DNA of 64,000 nucleotides from Lonsdalea britannica (GCF_002111595.1 NZ_LUTN01000018.1:33081-97080), one strand, 5' to 3'; positions 1-9,987 are shown, counted from the stretch's first letter. Translations and numbers: made by a program. The notes: a model not told the origin generated them from the sequence alone.

Positions 1-819
1 CTGTTGGTGGGCTTTATTTCCCTGCACTTCAACTGGCGTTACGGCATGATCATCCCTGGTATCATCGGGATTACGCTGGGTCTGCTGCTGTGCTGGAGAC
101 TGCGCGACAAGCCGAACACGATGGGCCTGCCTAGCGTCGGTCAATGGCGTAACGACGAAATGGAGCTGGTGCAGGAGTCTGAAGGTCAGGGCCTCACCAA
201 CCGTCAGATCATCAAGCGCTACGTGCTGACCAACAAGTACATCTGGCTGCTGGCGGTGTCCTACGTGCTGGTGTACATCGTCCGTACGGCGTTGAATGAC
301 TGGGGTAACCTTTACCTGACGCAGGAGAAAGGCTACTCCCTGATGACGGCCAACTCGGCGCTGGCGCTGTTCGAAGTGGGCGGATTTATCGGTTCACTGG
401 TCGCAGGCTGGGGTTCTGACAAACTGTTCCACGGCAACCGTGGTCCGATGAACCTGATTTTCGCCATTGGTATCTTCCTGTCCGTGGCCGCGCTGTGGTT
501 GATGCCGGGCATCAGCTACGTGCTGCAAGCCGGCTGCTTCTTCGCTATCGGCTTCTTCATCTTTGGTCCGCAGATGCTGATCGGCATGGCGGCGGCAGAG
601 TGTTCTCATAAAGATGCTGCTGGCGCGGCGACCGGTTTTGTCGGCCTGTTCGCCTATCTGGGCGCGGCGTTGTCCGGTTACCCGGTGGCGCAGGTGGTTG
701 AAAAATGGCACTGGTCAGGTTTCTTCGTCGTGATCTCCATCGCGGCCTGCCTGTCCGCGCTGTTCCTGCTGCCGTTCCTGCGTGCGCAGAATCAGGATAA
801 CGTGAAAAAAACGGCCTGA
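1..819 (+). CDS. uhpC: Hexose-phosphate sensor/transporter UhpC, C-terminal part (5' truncated by window edge)
   Basis: The open frame enters from the left edge and gives 272 residues, roughly the last 60% of a 440-residue MFS protein. UhpC is a membrane sensor of external glucose-6-phosphate that works with the UhpB kinase to switch on the uhpT transporter. The visible part has six to seven hydrophobic segments and the organophosphate:phosphate antiporter loop GWGSDKLFHGNRGPMNL around residue 137. The wording (RLRDKP..LGLP-like, INDWGNLY-like, AECSHKDAAGAATGF) follows E. coli UhpC more closely than UhpT. No uhpT lies downstream on this strand; the next gene is convergent. uhpA and uhpB would be expected upstream, outside the window. 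An alternative is another organophosphate antiporter, but UhpC fits best. Confidence 0.85.
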   Translation: MLVGFISLHFNWRYGMIIPGIIGITLGLLLCWRLRDKPNTMGLPSVGQWRNDEMELVQESEGQGLTNRQIIKRYVLTNKYIWLLAVSYVLVYIVRTALNDWGNLYLTQEKGYSLMTANSALALFEVGGFIGSLVAGWGSDKLFHGNRGPMNLIFAIGIFLSVAALWLMPGISYVLQAGCFFAIGFFIFGPQMLIGMAAAECSHKDAAGAATGFVGLFAYLGAALSGYPVAQVVEKWHWSGFFVVISIAACLSALFLLPFLRAQNQDNVKKTA

Positions 820-1207
820 TCCGAGCGGTCGATTGACCGCCGACGCCTTCGAGACGGCATCTGACCCAAGTCGATGTCGTCACGGAGGGCGGTGATGAGG
901 GAATGGCGTCATCCCCTCTCGCCGAGCTTATCTAAACCGCCGTCGACAGCCTGTCGCCAACGGATGATACAGCGCCCTCGTAGAGAAATGGTATTGCGGT
1001 TGCCGCTCCATTGTCTTCTGCGGGGGCGCTGTTTTACGTTCTGGGGAAGTCCTGACGTCTGTCCCCTAAGCGACCGACTTCCCCGTCCTCAATACCCTCG
1101 ATATTACGATTTTCTCACTGTGCGGCGTCAGCGCACGGCGTCACAGCGTGATAGCGAAAATGGGCGGGGAAAATGGCGCGCCGGAGTTTTACCGCGCGCC
1201 TTGCCGA
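820..1207. other. Intergenic region between convergent uhpC and aroQ
   Basis: No gene is supported here; the open frames are unlike any family. A short inverted repeat GCGGTC-GATT-GACCGC lies just after the uhpC stop (about 825-840) but has no T-run, so it is only a weak terminator candidate. Confidence 0.5.
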
Positions 1208-1735
1208 TCAGTGATGCAGGCGGATTTGTTGCAGGGTGGTGAAGAGGCGTTTTTTATCGCCGACGCTCAGTTTTTTATCCGTAAGCGACTGAGAGAACTG
1301 CGCATAGGACAGTCGATGCAGACTGCCGTCCTGCTGCAACATGACGGTAATTTGTTGCAGCAACTGCGTGTTGATATCGATTAAACGGGCTCGAACTGTG
1401 TCCAGCGGAAGCGGTTGATAGTTCAGCTCGGGAGAGGAGAGCCAGTCCGCGCGGTAGCGATACTGAATCGCCTTGGCGGCATCCATCTGCGCTTGAACGA
1501 ACGGCGCGGTGGAAGCGCAATCCAGCCCATCTTTCTCCGCCTGACGCAGGCTAACTTCAAGCACGTTGTGCTCCTGCCCTGAGTCCTCGATGGGGCGCTG
1601 ATGCGCCATTTTATCGGCGGCGACATCCTTCATGTAGCTGAGTCGTTGATTGATAAGATCGGCGACCGGCGATGTGCCTGCGGCGATGGCGTTGCAACAA
1701 AACACGAGGGTGAGAAGCATCGTTTTCCGTAACAT
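1208..1735 (-). CDS. aroQ: Periplasmic (secreted) chorismate mutase, AroQ gamma class
   Basis: Converts chorismate to prephenate, the branch step toward phenylalanine and tyrosine, but as a stand-alone exported enzyme. The 175-residue product starts with a cleavable signal peptide (MLRKTMLLTLVFCCNAIAAG, cut near residue 19). An all-helical AroQ domain follows, with the conserved LINQRLSYMKDVAADK helix (Arg31, Lys36, Lys42) and the QRPIEDSGQE segment near 46-55. The length is usual for the gamma class. There is no fused dehydratase or dehydrogenase, unlike cytoplasmic PheA and TyrA. It is convergent with uhpC and lies 76 bases downstream of an MFS gene on the same strand. Exported chorismate mutases are known in plant- and animal-associated enterobacteria; the physiological role here is not shown by the sequence. 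Confidence 0.9.
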   Translation of the reverse strand: MLRKTMLLTLVFCCNAIAAGTSPVADLINQRLSYMKDVAADKMAHQRPIEDSGQEHNVLEVSLRQAEKDGLDCASTAPFVQAQMDAAKAIQYRYRADWLSSPELNYQPLPLDTVRARLIDINTQLLQQITVMLQQDGSLHRLSYAQFSQSLTDKKLSVGDKKRLFTTLQQIRLHH

Positions 1736-1811
1736 GGTAGCTCCTTGTTAGAGATAGGGGATATGTCTATCCGGGTGAGGTCCATGCGCTCGTCACGATG
1801 AGCCTCTGACG

Positions 1812-3023
1812 CTATTCGGTCTGCGATGACGAGATATGTGCATGTTGCTGCATTTTACGCATTCCCAGCACGATCCCCAACCCCGAGAGCAAAGAGATCA
1901 CCACGGCAATGTACATAAAGTCCTGAATAGGCAGGTGATAATGTTCAGCGATAAACAGAAACAGCCACATGAACGGCAGGATGGACTGATTTAGCATGAC
2001 GATCAGCGAAGAGGCGCCAGCCAGTTGTCGTGAAGGGATCAGGGTAATACGCAGCGTACGCATGACGTTATCGGTGAAGACTTTTCCGGCAATGCACAGC
2101 GAGTAAAAGGTGATAAACGGTATCAGTCTGTCCATCGTATGGGAGAGCGCAAGCGATGACAGCGTGATGATGAGAATGCCGAGCGTCAGCTGTCCCTCCT
2201 TGCTAACACGTCGCATCCCGGTGCCGTAGATACCTGTCGTGACCATGCCGGCGGCACCCGCAAAAATCTGAACCAGTCCGAAATATTCAATGGGCAGCGC
2301 CATTTTTGTCTCGATAATAGCGGGACCACTGGAAGCCATTAATCCAGCGAAGAAATTATTTCCCGCCGCCAGAAATAACATCAAAATAATAAGTGGACTT
2401 TTTAATAGGTTCCAAGAAGGCATTAAATTTTGAGTGGCGACCGTTGTAGATTTTGTGGCGAGAGTGAGGTGTTGAGTTGTCAGAAAATAATAGGCATTGA
2501 TTAAATAACCGGTGGCGGCAATAAATAAAATCGTCATGTAGCCTGAGTCATAAAATAATATGCCGAGCAACGGGCCGATAACACAGCCTAATAAATCCGC
2601 ACGGGTCAGCAAGTTGGCATCTTTATTCACATTCCGACTGAAGGTGGCAATCAGTTTCTCGAACGCCAGGGTGGTTTGTGCATTGCCCGCGGATACGACG
2701 GTGCCGAACACCCCCGCGCAAAGGGATAACATCAGTGGGTCCCGTGTGAAGTGCAGCACCAGGCACAGTAGCAGGCAGGCCAACGCTTTGACCGCATCCG
2801 AGGCAATGGAAAGCGTACGCACGCCCCAGCGGTCGATGCCGGCTCCCAGCAACGGGGTCAGTACAATCCTGGGCAGCCACCACAGGGCGTAGGCGAGCCC
2901 CGAATAGGTCAGACTTTGGGTTTCCGCATAGACCAGTATGGGGATCAAAAATACCATCAGGCCGTCTGCAATAAAGACTAAAGAAACAAAAAAAAGCGGG
3001 ATAGGATTCATGTATAACTTCAT
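1812..3023 (-). CDS. MFS transporter (drug or metabolite exporter type)
   Basis: A 403-residue protein with about 12 hydrophobic segments. It shows an MFS-like motif between helices 2 and 3 (GAGIDRWGVRTLSIASDAVK, residues about 60-79) and a short charged tail. The general look is that of EntS/MefA-type exporters (MFS_3), which export small molecules by proton antiport; the substrate cannot be read from the sequence. It lies upstream of the secreted chorismate mutase on the same strand, and an AT-rich region precedes the start. The start codon is the first ATG of the frame. No frame break or truncation is seen. Confidence 0.75.
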   Translation of the reverse strand: MKLYMNPIPLFFVSLVFIADGLMVFLIPILVYAETQSLTYSGLAYALWWLPRIVLTPLLGAGIDRWGVRTLSIASDAVKALACLLLCLVLHFTRDPLMLSLCAGVFGTVVSAGNAQTTLAFEKLIATFSRNVNKDANLLTRADLLGCVIGPLLGILFYDSGYMTILFIAATGYLINAYYFLTTQHLTLATKSTTVATQNLMPSWNLLKSPLIILMLFLAAGNNFFAGLMASSGPAIIETKMALPIEYFGLVQIFAGAAGMVTTGIYGTGMRRVSKEGQLTLGILIITLSSLALSHTMDRLIPFITFYSLCIAGKVFTDNVMRTLRITLIPSRQLAGASSLIVMLNQSILPFMWLFLFIAEHYHLPIQDFMYIAVVISLLSGLGIVLGMRKMQQHAHISSSQTE

Positions 3024-3360
3024 CCTGAATAATATTACGGTCGTTTTTTAAATTAAAAAATTTTTATTAAAACGCCCATAGAGGGAATCCGTGCCGAAGC
3101 GTAATGATAAATAAGCCTAAAGCCTATTGATGCACCAATATAATGATGTGGCTGACATAAAGTAAACCCTAATCTATTTTTTCCCGATTTATGTCAATTC
3201 GTGCAGGGATAATTTGCGGACTTATTATTTTAACGGTTTCGCTCAACGGTTGCGTTTGAACCGGCGAAGTCTGGGTAGGTAGCCCAGGCCGCCTGAACGG
3301 CCCGGGTTGTAGGAGCATGTAAAACGCTGCACCACACGTACAGCATGAAACTTCATCGCA
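3024..3360. other. Intergenic, AT-rich promoter region of the MFS gene
   Basis: Contains an AT-rich stretch (about 3035-3240) upstream of the MFS start and a GC-rich tail below the SulP stop. An imperfect hairpin (CCCAGGCCG/CGGCCCGGG, about 3282-3306) could end the carbonic anhydrase-SulP operon, but it lacks a clear T-run. No gene is seen. Confidence 0.45.
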
Positions 3361-4830
3361 TTACAGCGGCCACTGTGCCAGACGAATGCCGCGTTGCGTC
3401 GCCTCTTCGCGGAACTCGAGCAGCATGTTTTTGACGTCCGCATCAATGTAGTCCGCATTGTCATGCTCGACGATAACCACGCTATGAGACGGGATCTTGT
3501 TGAGCAGCGACTGAAGATGCGGGTTGTGGACGAACGTCAGGTTCTTCTGGAAGCGCAGCACGAAATGGTTGCCGTAGCGGGTGAGCTGCAGCGCATTACG
3601 GTGGCTCTTATAGCTGCTGATGGCGAGCTGAGCGGCTATCCCCAACCCAATCCCCGCGAGCATGCCGAATACGATGATCCCGGCGATGGTGATGATGAAC
3701 GGAGCAAACTGCTGCCAGCCATTCTTCCACTGAGAGACAAACAGGGCCGGAGCAGCCAGCTTGTATCCGGTATATAGCAGTACGGCCGCGAGGCTGGCCA
3801 GAGGAATGATGTTCAACAACTGGCTCATGTAACGCACGCTGAGCAGCAGTAAGACGGCGTGCAACAGGATGGCGATTTTGCTGCGCGCGCCTGCGTTAAC
3901 GTTGACGGAACTGCGCACGATGACCGCCGTGATGGGCAGACCGCCGACAAAACCGCTGAGCAAATTCCCGACGCCCTGCGCCCGCAGCTCTTTATCCGGC
4001 GATGGCGGCGGAGTCTGCGGCTTGATTTTCTTCAGGGCTTCCTGACTGAGCAGCGTTTCCAGACTGGCGACCAGCGCCAGCGTGACGGCGACGACGTAAA
4101 CGGTGGGGTTGTTCCAAACCTGCCAGTCAGGACGGATGGCTTCAGCCGCCAACTGGCCGAGATTTTCGAAGGATGGAAGCTGAATGCGCGGCAGCGTGGT
4201 GGCGAAATCGGCAACAACGCGATCGCCAAAAAGCGCGCACAGTCCGCCAAAGAGAACGGCGACCAGCGGTCCGGGGAACCAGCTCAAGATTTTGTGCTGT
4301 TTGATGGCGGGATGGTCCCAACACCATAGCAGTAGTAGTCCCGAGAGAGCGACAAAAGGCGCGCTAAACGAGGGCAGCAGGGAAGGATCGCGCCATAGCG
4401 AACTCATCTGCTCTGCATCCGGAAAACCCAATGCCAGCGGGATCTGCTGCATGATCAACAGGAGGCCGATGGCGGCTAGCATACCGCGGATCACACTGCT
4501 GGGAACCACTGAAATGAAACGTCCAATGCGGGCCATGCCCATCAGGTATTGCAGCACGCCGGAGAGCATGATGGCGAACAGCAGAGCGGCGAACGAACCC
4601 AGCGACTCAATGGCCCCGGACACAATCGTGACCAGTCCTGCGGCCGGGCCGCTGACGGCATAGCGCGACGGGCTGAGCAGCGTGACCACCAGACCGCCGA
4701 TGACGCCGGTTACCAGGCCGACAAAGGGGGGGAGCCCGCTGGCCTGCGCAATGCCCAGACAGAGCGGCAGCGCGACAAGAAAGACGACAATACCGGCGGG
4801 GATATCTTGGCGAAGCGTTGAGAGGTTCAT
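3361..4830 (-). CDS. SulP-family anion (probably bicarbonate) transporter
   Basis: A 489-residue SulP/SLC26 protein. The N-terminal part carries the family signature (DIPAGIVVFLVALPLCLGIA, residues about 9-28), followed by about 10-12 transmembrane segments. A short STAS-like domain closes the protein (about 425-489, with VVIVEHDNADYIDADVKNML). SulP proteins import sulfate, bicarbonate or dicarboxylates. Its start overlaps the stop of a beta-carbonic anhydrase gene by four bases (ATGA), so the two are translationally coupled; this argues for bicarbonate transport, as in known SulP-carbonic anhydrase pairs. Fusions of the two proteins exist in other bacteria. The substrate remains an inference from context. 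Confidence 0.85.
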   Translation of the reverse strand: MNLSTLRQDIPAGIVVFLVALPLCLGIAQASGLPPFVGLVTGVIGGLVVTLLSPSRYAVSGPAAGLVTIVSGAIESLGSFAALLFAIMLSGVLQYLMGMARIGRFISVVPSSVIRGMLAAIGLLLIMQQIPLALGFPDAEQMSSLWRDPSLLPSFSAPFVALSGLLLLWCWDHPAIKQHKILSWFPGPLVAVLFGGLCALFGDRVVADFATTLPRIQLPSFENLGQLAAEAIRPDWQVWNNPTVYVVAVTLALVASLETLLSQEALKKIKPQTPPPSPDKELRAQGVGNLLSGFVGGLPITAVIVRSSVNVNAGARSKIAILLHAVLLLLSVRYMSQLLNIIPLASLAAVLLYTGYKLAAPALFVSQWKNGWQQFAPFIITIAGIIVFGMLAGIGLGIAAQLAISSYKSHRNALQLTRYGNHFVLRFQKNLTFVHNPHLQSLLNKIPSHSVVIVEHDNADYIDADVKNMLLEFREEATQRGIRLAQWPL

Positions 4831-5462
4831 GCGGCGCCCTCCCCGTGACTCTGGTGAATCAACTCCTTCAGATGACCGTTATGCAGGTCGTAGACGCAGC
4901 CAAACACGCTCAGTTCCATGCCGTCTTCCCAGGCTTTGACTACCGGCGGCGCATGGACCAACCGGGTGAACTGCTCGCGCACGTTGGCTTCGACCAGCCG
5001 GTTTCTCTGTTCATCCGGCGTTTCCTCTCTTCCCTGACCTACGTGATCAGACAGATGGGGGAGCAGCGTCGAACGCAGGGATGTGATCCGTCGAGACAGC
5101 GCAGAGTTTTCCTGATCCAGCGCCATCGTCGGTAATTCGATGGCCGCCTGAACGCCGCCGCAGCAGTAGTGGCCGCACAGTACGATGCGCGAGACGCGGA
5201 GGTATTCAAGGGCGTATTGCAGCACGCTCATGAAGTTATCGTCCTCGTGGCTTACCATGTTGGCTATGTTGCGATGCACGAACAGTTCACCGGGGCTGGA
5301 GCCCGTCAGGACTTCGGCGGGAACGCGGCTGTCTGAACAGCCGATCCATAGCGAGTGTGGCTTCTGCACCGAAACATGCTGTTTGAAGTAGTGGGGGTGC
5401 CGTTGGCGGCGTTGCAGCGCCCAACTGCGATTTTTGGCGAGCAAGGGTTTCAAAGTCGTCAA
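4827..5462 (-). CDS. can: Beta-class carbonic anhydrase
   Basis: Interconverts CO2 and bicarbonate in the cytoplasm. With a TTG start at 5462 the zinc ligands fall at Cys42, Asp44, His98 and Cys101 (CSDSR and GHYCCGG), the same numbers as in E. coli Can. That start also has an AGGAGA ribosome site about eight bases upstream. The frame extends further to a GTG at 5513, but this would add 17 residues unlike the family and would bury the ribosome site. The downstream SulP transporter overlaps by ATGA, forming an operon that probably couples bicarbonate uptake to CO2 hydration. The CynT paralogue is an alternative name; no cyanase gene is nearby. Confidence 0.88.
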   Translation of the reverse strand: MTTLKPLLAKNRSWALQRRQRHPHYFKQHVSVQKPHSLWIGCSDSRVPAEVLTGSSPGELFVHRNIANMVSHEDDNFMSVLQYALEYLRVSRIVLCGHYCCGGVQAAIELPTMALDQENSALSRRITSLRSTLLPHLSDHVGQGREETPDEQRNRLVEANVREQFTRLVHAPPVVKAWEDGMELSVFGCVYDLHNGHLKELIHQSHGEGAA

Positions 5463-6408
5463 AATAGGTCTCTCCTGTGAAAAAAATTGAATGTCAGTTG
5501 AGCTTGTGGACACGCGTTAACTTTCCCCAGTAATACATACCTCGAAAATGAAAAGCATGGGGCGAATGACTGATTATGGATATCGCCTGAATTTGAGGCG
5601 TCGTGCTGATAAAAATAAATAACGTGTTGTGATTGTAAGAAAAAAAGAGTTATTCACCAGTTGAAAAAACGTAAATCAGATTATTTACCTCAGTGGTTAT
5701 CTTATGATTTATCGCTGTTTTTATGGAGGTGGCTATTAATTTAGTTAATTAAAGGGAATCATCTTGTTATTAAATAATAGCTGTGTAGGTAAGCTGGCCG
5801 GTCTGCGCTGATGTTGGGCGCGGGGACCATTTTTTATCGGATTTATGTATTTAACTTATTGATTTAATTTATTTTTATTTTTTGAGTAAATCACTGGTGA
5901 GTTTAATATTCCCTGATGTTGCACTTATTTTTTTAAATTTATATCATTTTTTTAATGATATAGAACGACGCCAGTATTTCCGCTGCGATGGCACGCATTC
6001 GATATTTATATACCTATAGCAATGTCCTCGATTTTTCGCCAGTTTAGTTCGGCATGGAAAATACCCTGATATTGAGTCTGGTTATATCCCCGATTCAATT
6101 TGCGGTATGAAAATAAGGGGTTTAATCAAAATGTATACGAGGTTATTCAGCCATCAGAATGGCCAGCTTTAACAAGCTATGTCTCTTGTGACCCTTATTG
6201 TCCTTGGCCATAGAGTCCATTTGAGACACTTCCAGTCGCTTAGGTGTCCTTTGTATGTAAATTAACGTCAATTTTTTTCAATATATTTATAGGGGCGGAT
6301 TTTACGGGTCGTTGTTGTGATTCGACGGCGGCTGAGACATTGGTGATAAACAGTCGTTGCGTCAATACATTGTTGGACGTTTGACAGGACAACGGTTGGT
6401 GAGGGGCG
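5463..6408. other. Long AT-rich intergenic region upstream of the carbonic anhydrase operon
   Basis: Nearly 950 bases, strongly AT-rich between 5580 and 5960, with no credible reading frame on either strand. It must contain the promoter of the can-sulP operon and could hide a small RNA, but I recognise no specific one. No tRNA-like or insertion-sequence-like structure was seen. Confidence 0.5.
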
Positions 6409-6441
6409 AAAAAAATGCCGCTACCCGGAGCGGGTAGCGGC
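6409..6441 (-). terminator. Rho-independent terminator of yagU
   Basis: Read on the minus strand, an 11-base-pair perfect stem (6417-6427 with 6431-6441, GCCGCTACCCG) and a three-base loop are followed by a run of seven T. It begins 28 bases after the yagU stop codon. Confidence 0.9.
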
Positions 6442-6468
6442 AGAATTGTACGGGCGTTAAACGGCGAA

Positions 6469-6999
6469 TTAGCGCGTTTCGCCAGCGTCCGGCAGGTGTG
6501 TCATACGGTTGCGCAGATCGCGGCGAGCAAGCTCAGCAACCCAGAAGCAGAACATATGACCAAACAGTTCGGAGAAGTGTTCAGCAAACGGCTGATCCCA
6601 AGGTGCAGGCACGGTACCGAACAGCGGCAGCAGAACGACGTGGAACACAACCCACAGTACCAGGCCGTAGAATGCGCCCTGCCACAGTTTGATTTTGGTG
6701 CAGAATTCGGCAGCGATACAGTACAGCACGGTAAAGGTGATTGAGAAACCGAAGTGCATGATGAAACTCATGATCGGGCGCGGGTTGCCATTGAACAGGT
6801 AGCTAATGTGAGAAAGCTCAAAGGACATACCCAGCTGTTGCAGCAATTCCTGTGGCGGGTTAGTCAGATCACGTGCGGGTGTTCTGGGTGGAAAAGGAAT
6901 TTCCCAGCCGAATTTTGTAATGGCACAAATAATGCCCGCAATAATACCGACCAATATAGCCAGTAATACTTTCTCTTTAACGGTACGCGCTTGCAGCAT
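6469..6999 (-). CDS. yagU: YagU family inner-membrane protein (DUF1440)
   Basis: A 176-residue membrane protein with about four hydrophobic segments (about 10-28, 73-98, 106-126, 140-158). It closely resembles E. coli YagU throughout, including the loop WEIPFPPRTPARD and the stretch FNGNPRPIMSFIMHFGFS. YagU has been linked to acid resistance in E. coli, but its biochemical role is not established. The gene stands alone with its own strong terminator. In many relatives the glycine cleavage operon follows ubiI; here yagU is the next gene downstream on the same strand. Confidence 0.88.
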   Translation of the reverse strand: MLQARTVKEKVLLAILVGIIAGIICAITKFGWEIPFPPRTPARDLTNPPQELLQQLGMSFELSHISYLFNGNPRPIMSFIMHFGFSITFTVLYCIAAEFCTKIKLWQGAFYGLVLWVVFHVVLLPLFGTVPAPWDQPFAEHFSELFGHMFCFWVAELARRDLRNRMTHLPDAGETR

Positions 7000-7564
7000 G
7001 TTATTTTCTCCTCAATAACGGCGCAAAAACAGGGAACGAAAACGGCAGATCTCCCCGCTGGGAACCCCCCGGCAGAAACTGAAGATCTGTGATTATATGT
7101 GCTTGCAATCATATACCTACCTAGGAAAGGTGTCGACATTATCTGCTTGCCGTCACGCTTTGATAGTGTAGCGGAAATGCTAATGGAAGGGCGCAATATA
7201 GTTAGTGTAATGCAACACCTGAGAAATATAACCACTATTATTTTATAGCCGGATATTTTAAGTCAGAAATATCATGTAAATAGCTTTTTTATATTATTTC
7301 GGTAATGAGAAATAAGCGATATCGCTTTTAACATGATGTTGAAAAAAGGTCGCCGCTTTATTGTGCGGTATTTTTATCCCGCCTTTATCTCCGTCACGCT
7401 CCTTCGATAAAACGTTAATCGGTTCTCTGTCGGTTTACGGGTAAAACAGGGGCGGGTCGGTGTATTCCTGTGCTGAGCATCGTTGCAATATGTCGGGCGT
7501 CAATCCGGTGAAAGGCGAAAGCGTTCAGGAGCGTCAGAGACGCTCCTGGAGGTATGAAGGCGGA
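7000..7564. other. Intergenic region between ubiI and yagU
   Basis: About 565 bases with AT-rich parts (7180-7400), holding the yagU promoter and the end of the ubi operon. No gene is recognised. The gcvTHP operon that often follows ubiI in enterobacteria is absent from this place. Confidence 0.5.
7526..7548 (-). terminator. Hairpin downstream of ubiI, possible terminator
   Basis: A 10-base-pair perfect stem (CAGGAGCGTC with GACGCTCCTG) and a three-base loop lie 17 bases after the ubiI stop. On the minus strand only scattered T follow, so rho-independent function is uncertain. Confidence 0.45.
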
Positions 7565-8774
7565 TTAGCGTTGCTCTTCCAGCCACTCAGGCATGTCGTG
7601 GAACCCCATAGCCTGACGTACGAGCGTGGGTTTGATGCCAGGCAGGGTATCCGCCAGCTTCAGCCCCACGTCGCGCAGCAATTTCTTGGCCGGGTGTGAA
7701 CCGGCGAATAGTTCGCGGAACCCCTGCATGCTGGCGAGCATCATCGCAGCGCTGTGCTTGCGGCGACGTTCGTAGCGGCGCAGATACAGATACTGGCCGA
7801 TATCTTTGCCCTGAGACTGGAGGCGCTTGAGCTCGGCAATCAGCTCGGCAACGTCCATAAAACCCAGATTCACGCCTTGTCCCGCCAGCGGGTGAATGGT
7901 ATGCGCCGCATCGCCCATCAGCACCAGTCGGTGTGCGGCAAAGCTACGGGCGTAGCGTGCCGTCAGGGGGAAAGACTGTCGCTCGCTTTCCAGCTCACAC
8001 AGGCCCAGACGCATATCAAACTCGGCGGCCAGCTGCGAATTGAACGTTTCCGCTGGCGCTTCCAGCATGGTCTGCGCGCGTTCCGGCGGCAGAGACCAGA
8101 CGATGGAGCAGAGATGCGGATCGCTGAGCGGCAGGAACGCCAGCATGCCGTCGCCGTGAAAGACCTGCCGCGCCACAGACTCGTGTGGACGCTGGGTACG
8201 GATATTGGCGACCAGCGCATGATGACCGTAATCCCAGAAGGTCAGCGGAATATCGGCATGTTGCCGCAGCCATGAGTGCGCGCCGTCCGCGCCGACCACC
8301 AGCCGCGCTGTCAGCATGCTGCCGTCTTCCAGCGTGATAAAGGCCTCGTTCTCCCCCCACGCCACCTGCTTTAGGGCCGCGGGCGCAATAAGAGTGACGT
8401 CGCGCGCGCGTTCCGCATGTTGCCACAGCGACTGTTGGATCACCTCGTTCTCGATGATGTGGCCAAGATGGGAAAAACCGGTCTCTTCGCCGTTGAAGCT
8501 AATGCTGCCAAAACTATCCCGATCCCACACGTACATCTCGTTATAAGCTGATGCGTTGGGCCGCGATGGTTTGCCACACGCCGAGCTTTCGCAGCAGCTG
8601 TTCGCTGGCGGCATTGATGGCTGACACGCGCGGCGCCAGATCCTGCTGGGCGGCGGGGGCATTCACCGGCTGTTTTTCCAGTACGGCGATGCGTAACCCG
8701 CTGCCCTGTAGCCCGCAGGCGAGCGCCAGACCGACCATGCCTCCGCCGGCGATTACCACGTCGAATGATTGCAT
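7565..8774 (-). pseudogene. ubiI: 2-octaprenylphenol hydroxylase UbiI, frameshifted in this sequence
   Basis: FAD-dependent C5 hydroxylase of aerobic ubiquinone synthesis. The N-terminal piece (8774 down to about 8545) has the FAD dinucleotide motif GGGMVG at residues 10-15 and runs to WQTIAAQRIS, then meets a stop. The rest continues in another frame from YNEMYVWDRDSFG to MPEWLEEQR, with the second FAD motif GDAAHTIHPLAGQGVN. The halves abut at about 8544-8550; alignment to E. coli UbiI suggests two bases are missing (for example one GC of AGCGCT) or one is extra. Everything else matches a full-length enzyme of about 400 residues. It is the last gene of ygfB-pepP-ubiH-ubiI. A sequencing error is more likely than loss of a respiratory gene. 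Confidence 0.9.
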
Positions 8775-8809
8775 AAAGCGTGAATTCCTGTTGTTGCCGT
8801 CGGCGACGG

Positions 8810-9987
8810 TTATCGTTCCACCCAGCCTAGCGTTCTGCGTGCCAGACTATCCCGCAGCGCGGGCAGGCTGTTCATGGCCATCAGGCCCAGATTGCGCGCC
8901 ACTTCCATTGAGAGATACGCGTTGGCGAAGATCCTCACCAGCCCGTCAGTAATCGCGACGGTCGTCTGGCGATCCGGCTGACGCCGTTGCTCGTAGCGAT
9001 CCAGCACCGGATAACTGCCGGGATCTTCCCCGCGCGTTACGGCTGTCACGACGGTTTCCGCCAGCGTCATCACATCGCGCAGCCCGAGGTTGAAACCCTG
9101 ACCGGCGATAGGATGGAGCGTTTGCACCGCGTTGCCGACCAGCGCGAGCCGGTGGCTAATGTGGCGCTCTGCGGTGCGCAGCGCGAGTGGATAACTGTGG
9201 CGTTCGCGACGTGCGTCATCGCGCCCAGCCGCCAGCCGAAGGCAAGCTGTAGCTGACGCCGGAACGCGTCGTCGCTCCAGCTATCCACTTCGGCCTGCCG
9301 CGCCTGCGGGTGGCACCAGACCAGCGAGCTGCGGCCCTGACTCATCGGCAACAGTGCCAACGGGCCATGCGGCGTGAAGCGCTCGTAGGCGCGGCCGCGG
9401 TGAGGCTCCGAGGTAGTGATGTTAGCGATGACCGCCACCTGTTCATAAGGATGATCTTCCCAGCGAATCCCCGCAGCATGGGCTAGCTGAGAGTGGGAGC
9501 CGTCGGCGGCCACCAGCAGCTGTCCGCGCAACGCGTCGCCGTTGTCCAGCGTCAGCGTCGCGCCGTTAGCATCGCGCTCGACGTTGACCACCGTCGCCGG
9601 GCAGTGGAGACGTACCCCCGGCGCTTGCTCCAAAAGTGAGAACAGGCGTTTGCCCGCTTCGTGCAGCTCAACGACATAGCCTAATGCGTCGACTCGGTAG
9701 TCCCGGGCGTGCAAATAGACATAGCCCGCGTGGCCGCGATCGCTGACGTGTACGGTGTTGATCGGCGTGGCGGCATCCGCCAGAGCAGGCCAGATACCGA
9801 TCGTTTCCAACTGCTGGCGGGTGCCTTCCGATAAGGCGATGGCGCGCGCATCAAAGCCGGGATGCTGGCGATCCTGGGGGTCGCGGGATTCGATAAGATC
9901 GACCGCGATCTTCCCCTGCGACAGAGTGGCGATCGCGAGCGCCAGAGTTGCGCCGGCCATGCCTCCGCCGACGATCAGGATACTCAT
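8810..9987 (-). pseudogene. ubiH: 2-octaprenyl-6-methoxyphenol hydroxylase UbiH, frameshifted in this sequence
   Basis: FAD monooxygenase that hydroxylates C1 of the ubiquinone ring. The N-terminal frame (9987 down to about 9205) begins MSILIVGGGMAG with the FAD fingerprint and runs to GWRLGAMTHV. The remaining part, with LALVGNAVQTLHPIAGQGFN and the C-terminal LARRTLGWVER, is in another frame. Restoring one G (GTCGCGAA to GTCGGCGAA on the coding strand, about 9205) rejoins the two as HVGERHSYPLALRT, as in known UbiH. Its start overlaps the pepP stop by four bases (ATGA). The break is of the same kind as in its neighbours, so I infer a read error. Confidence 0.9.
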
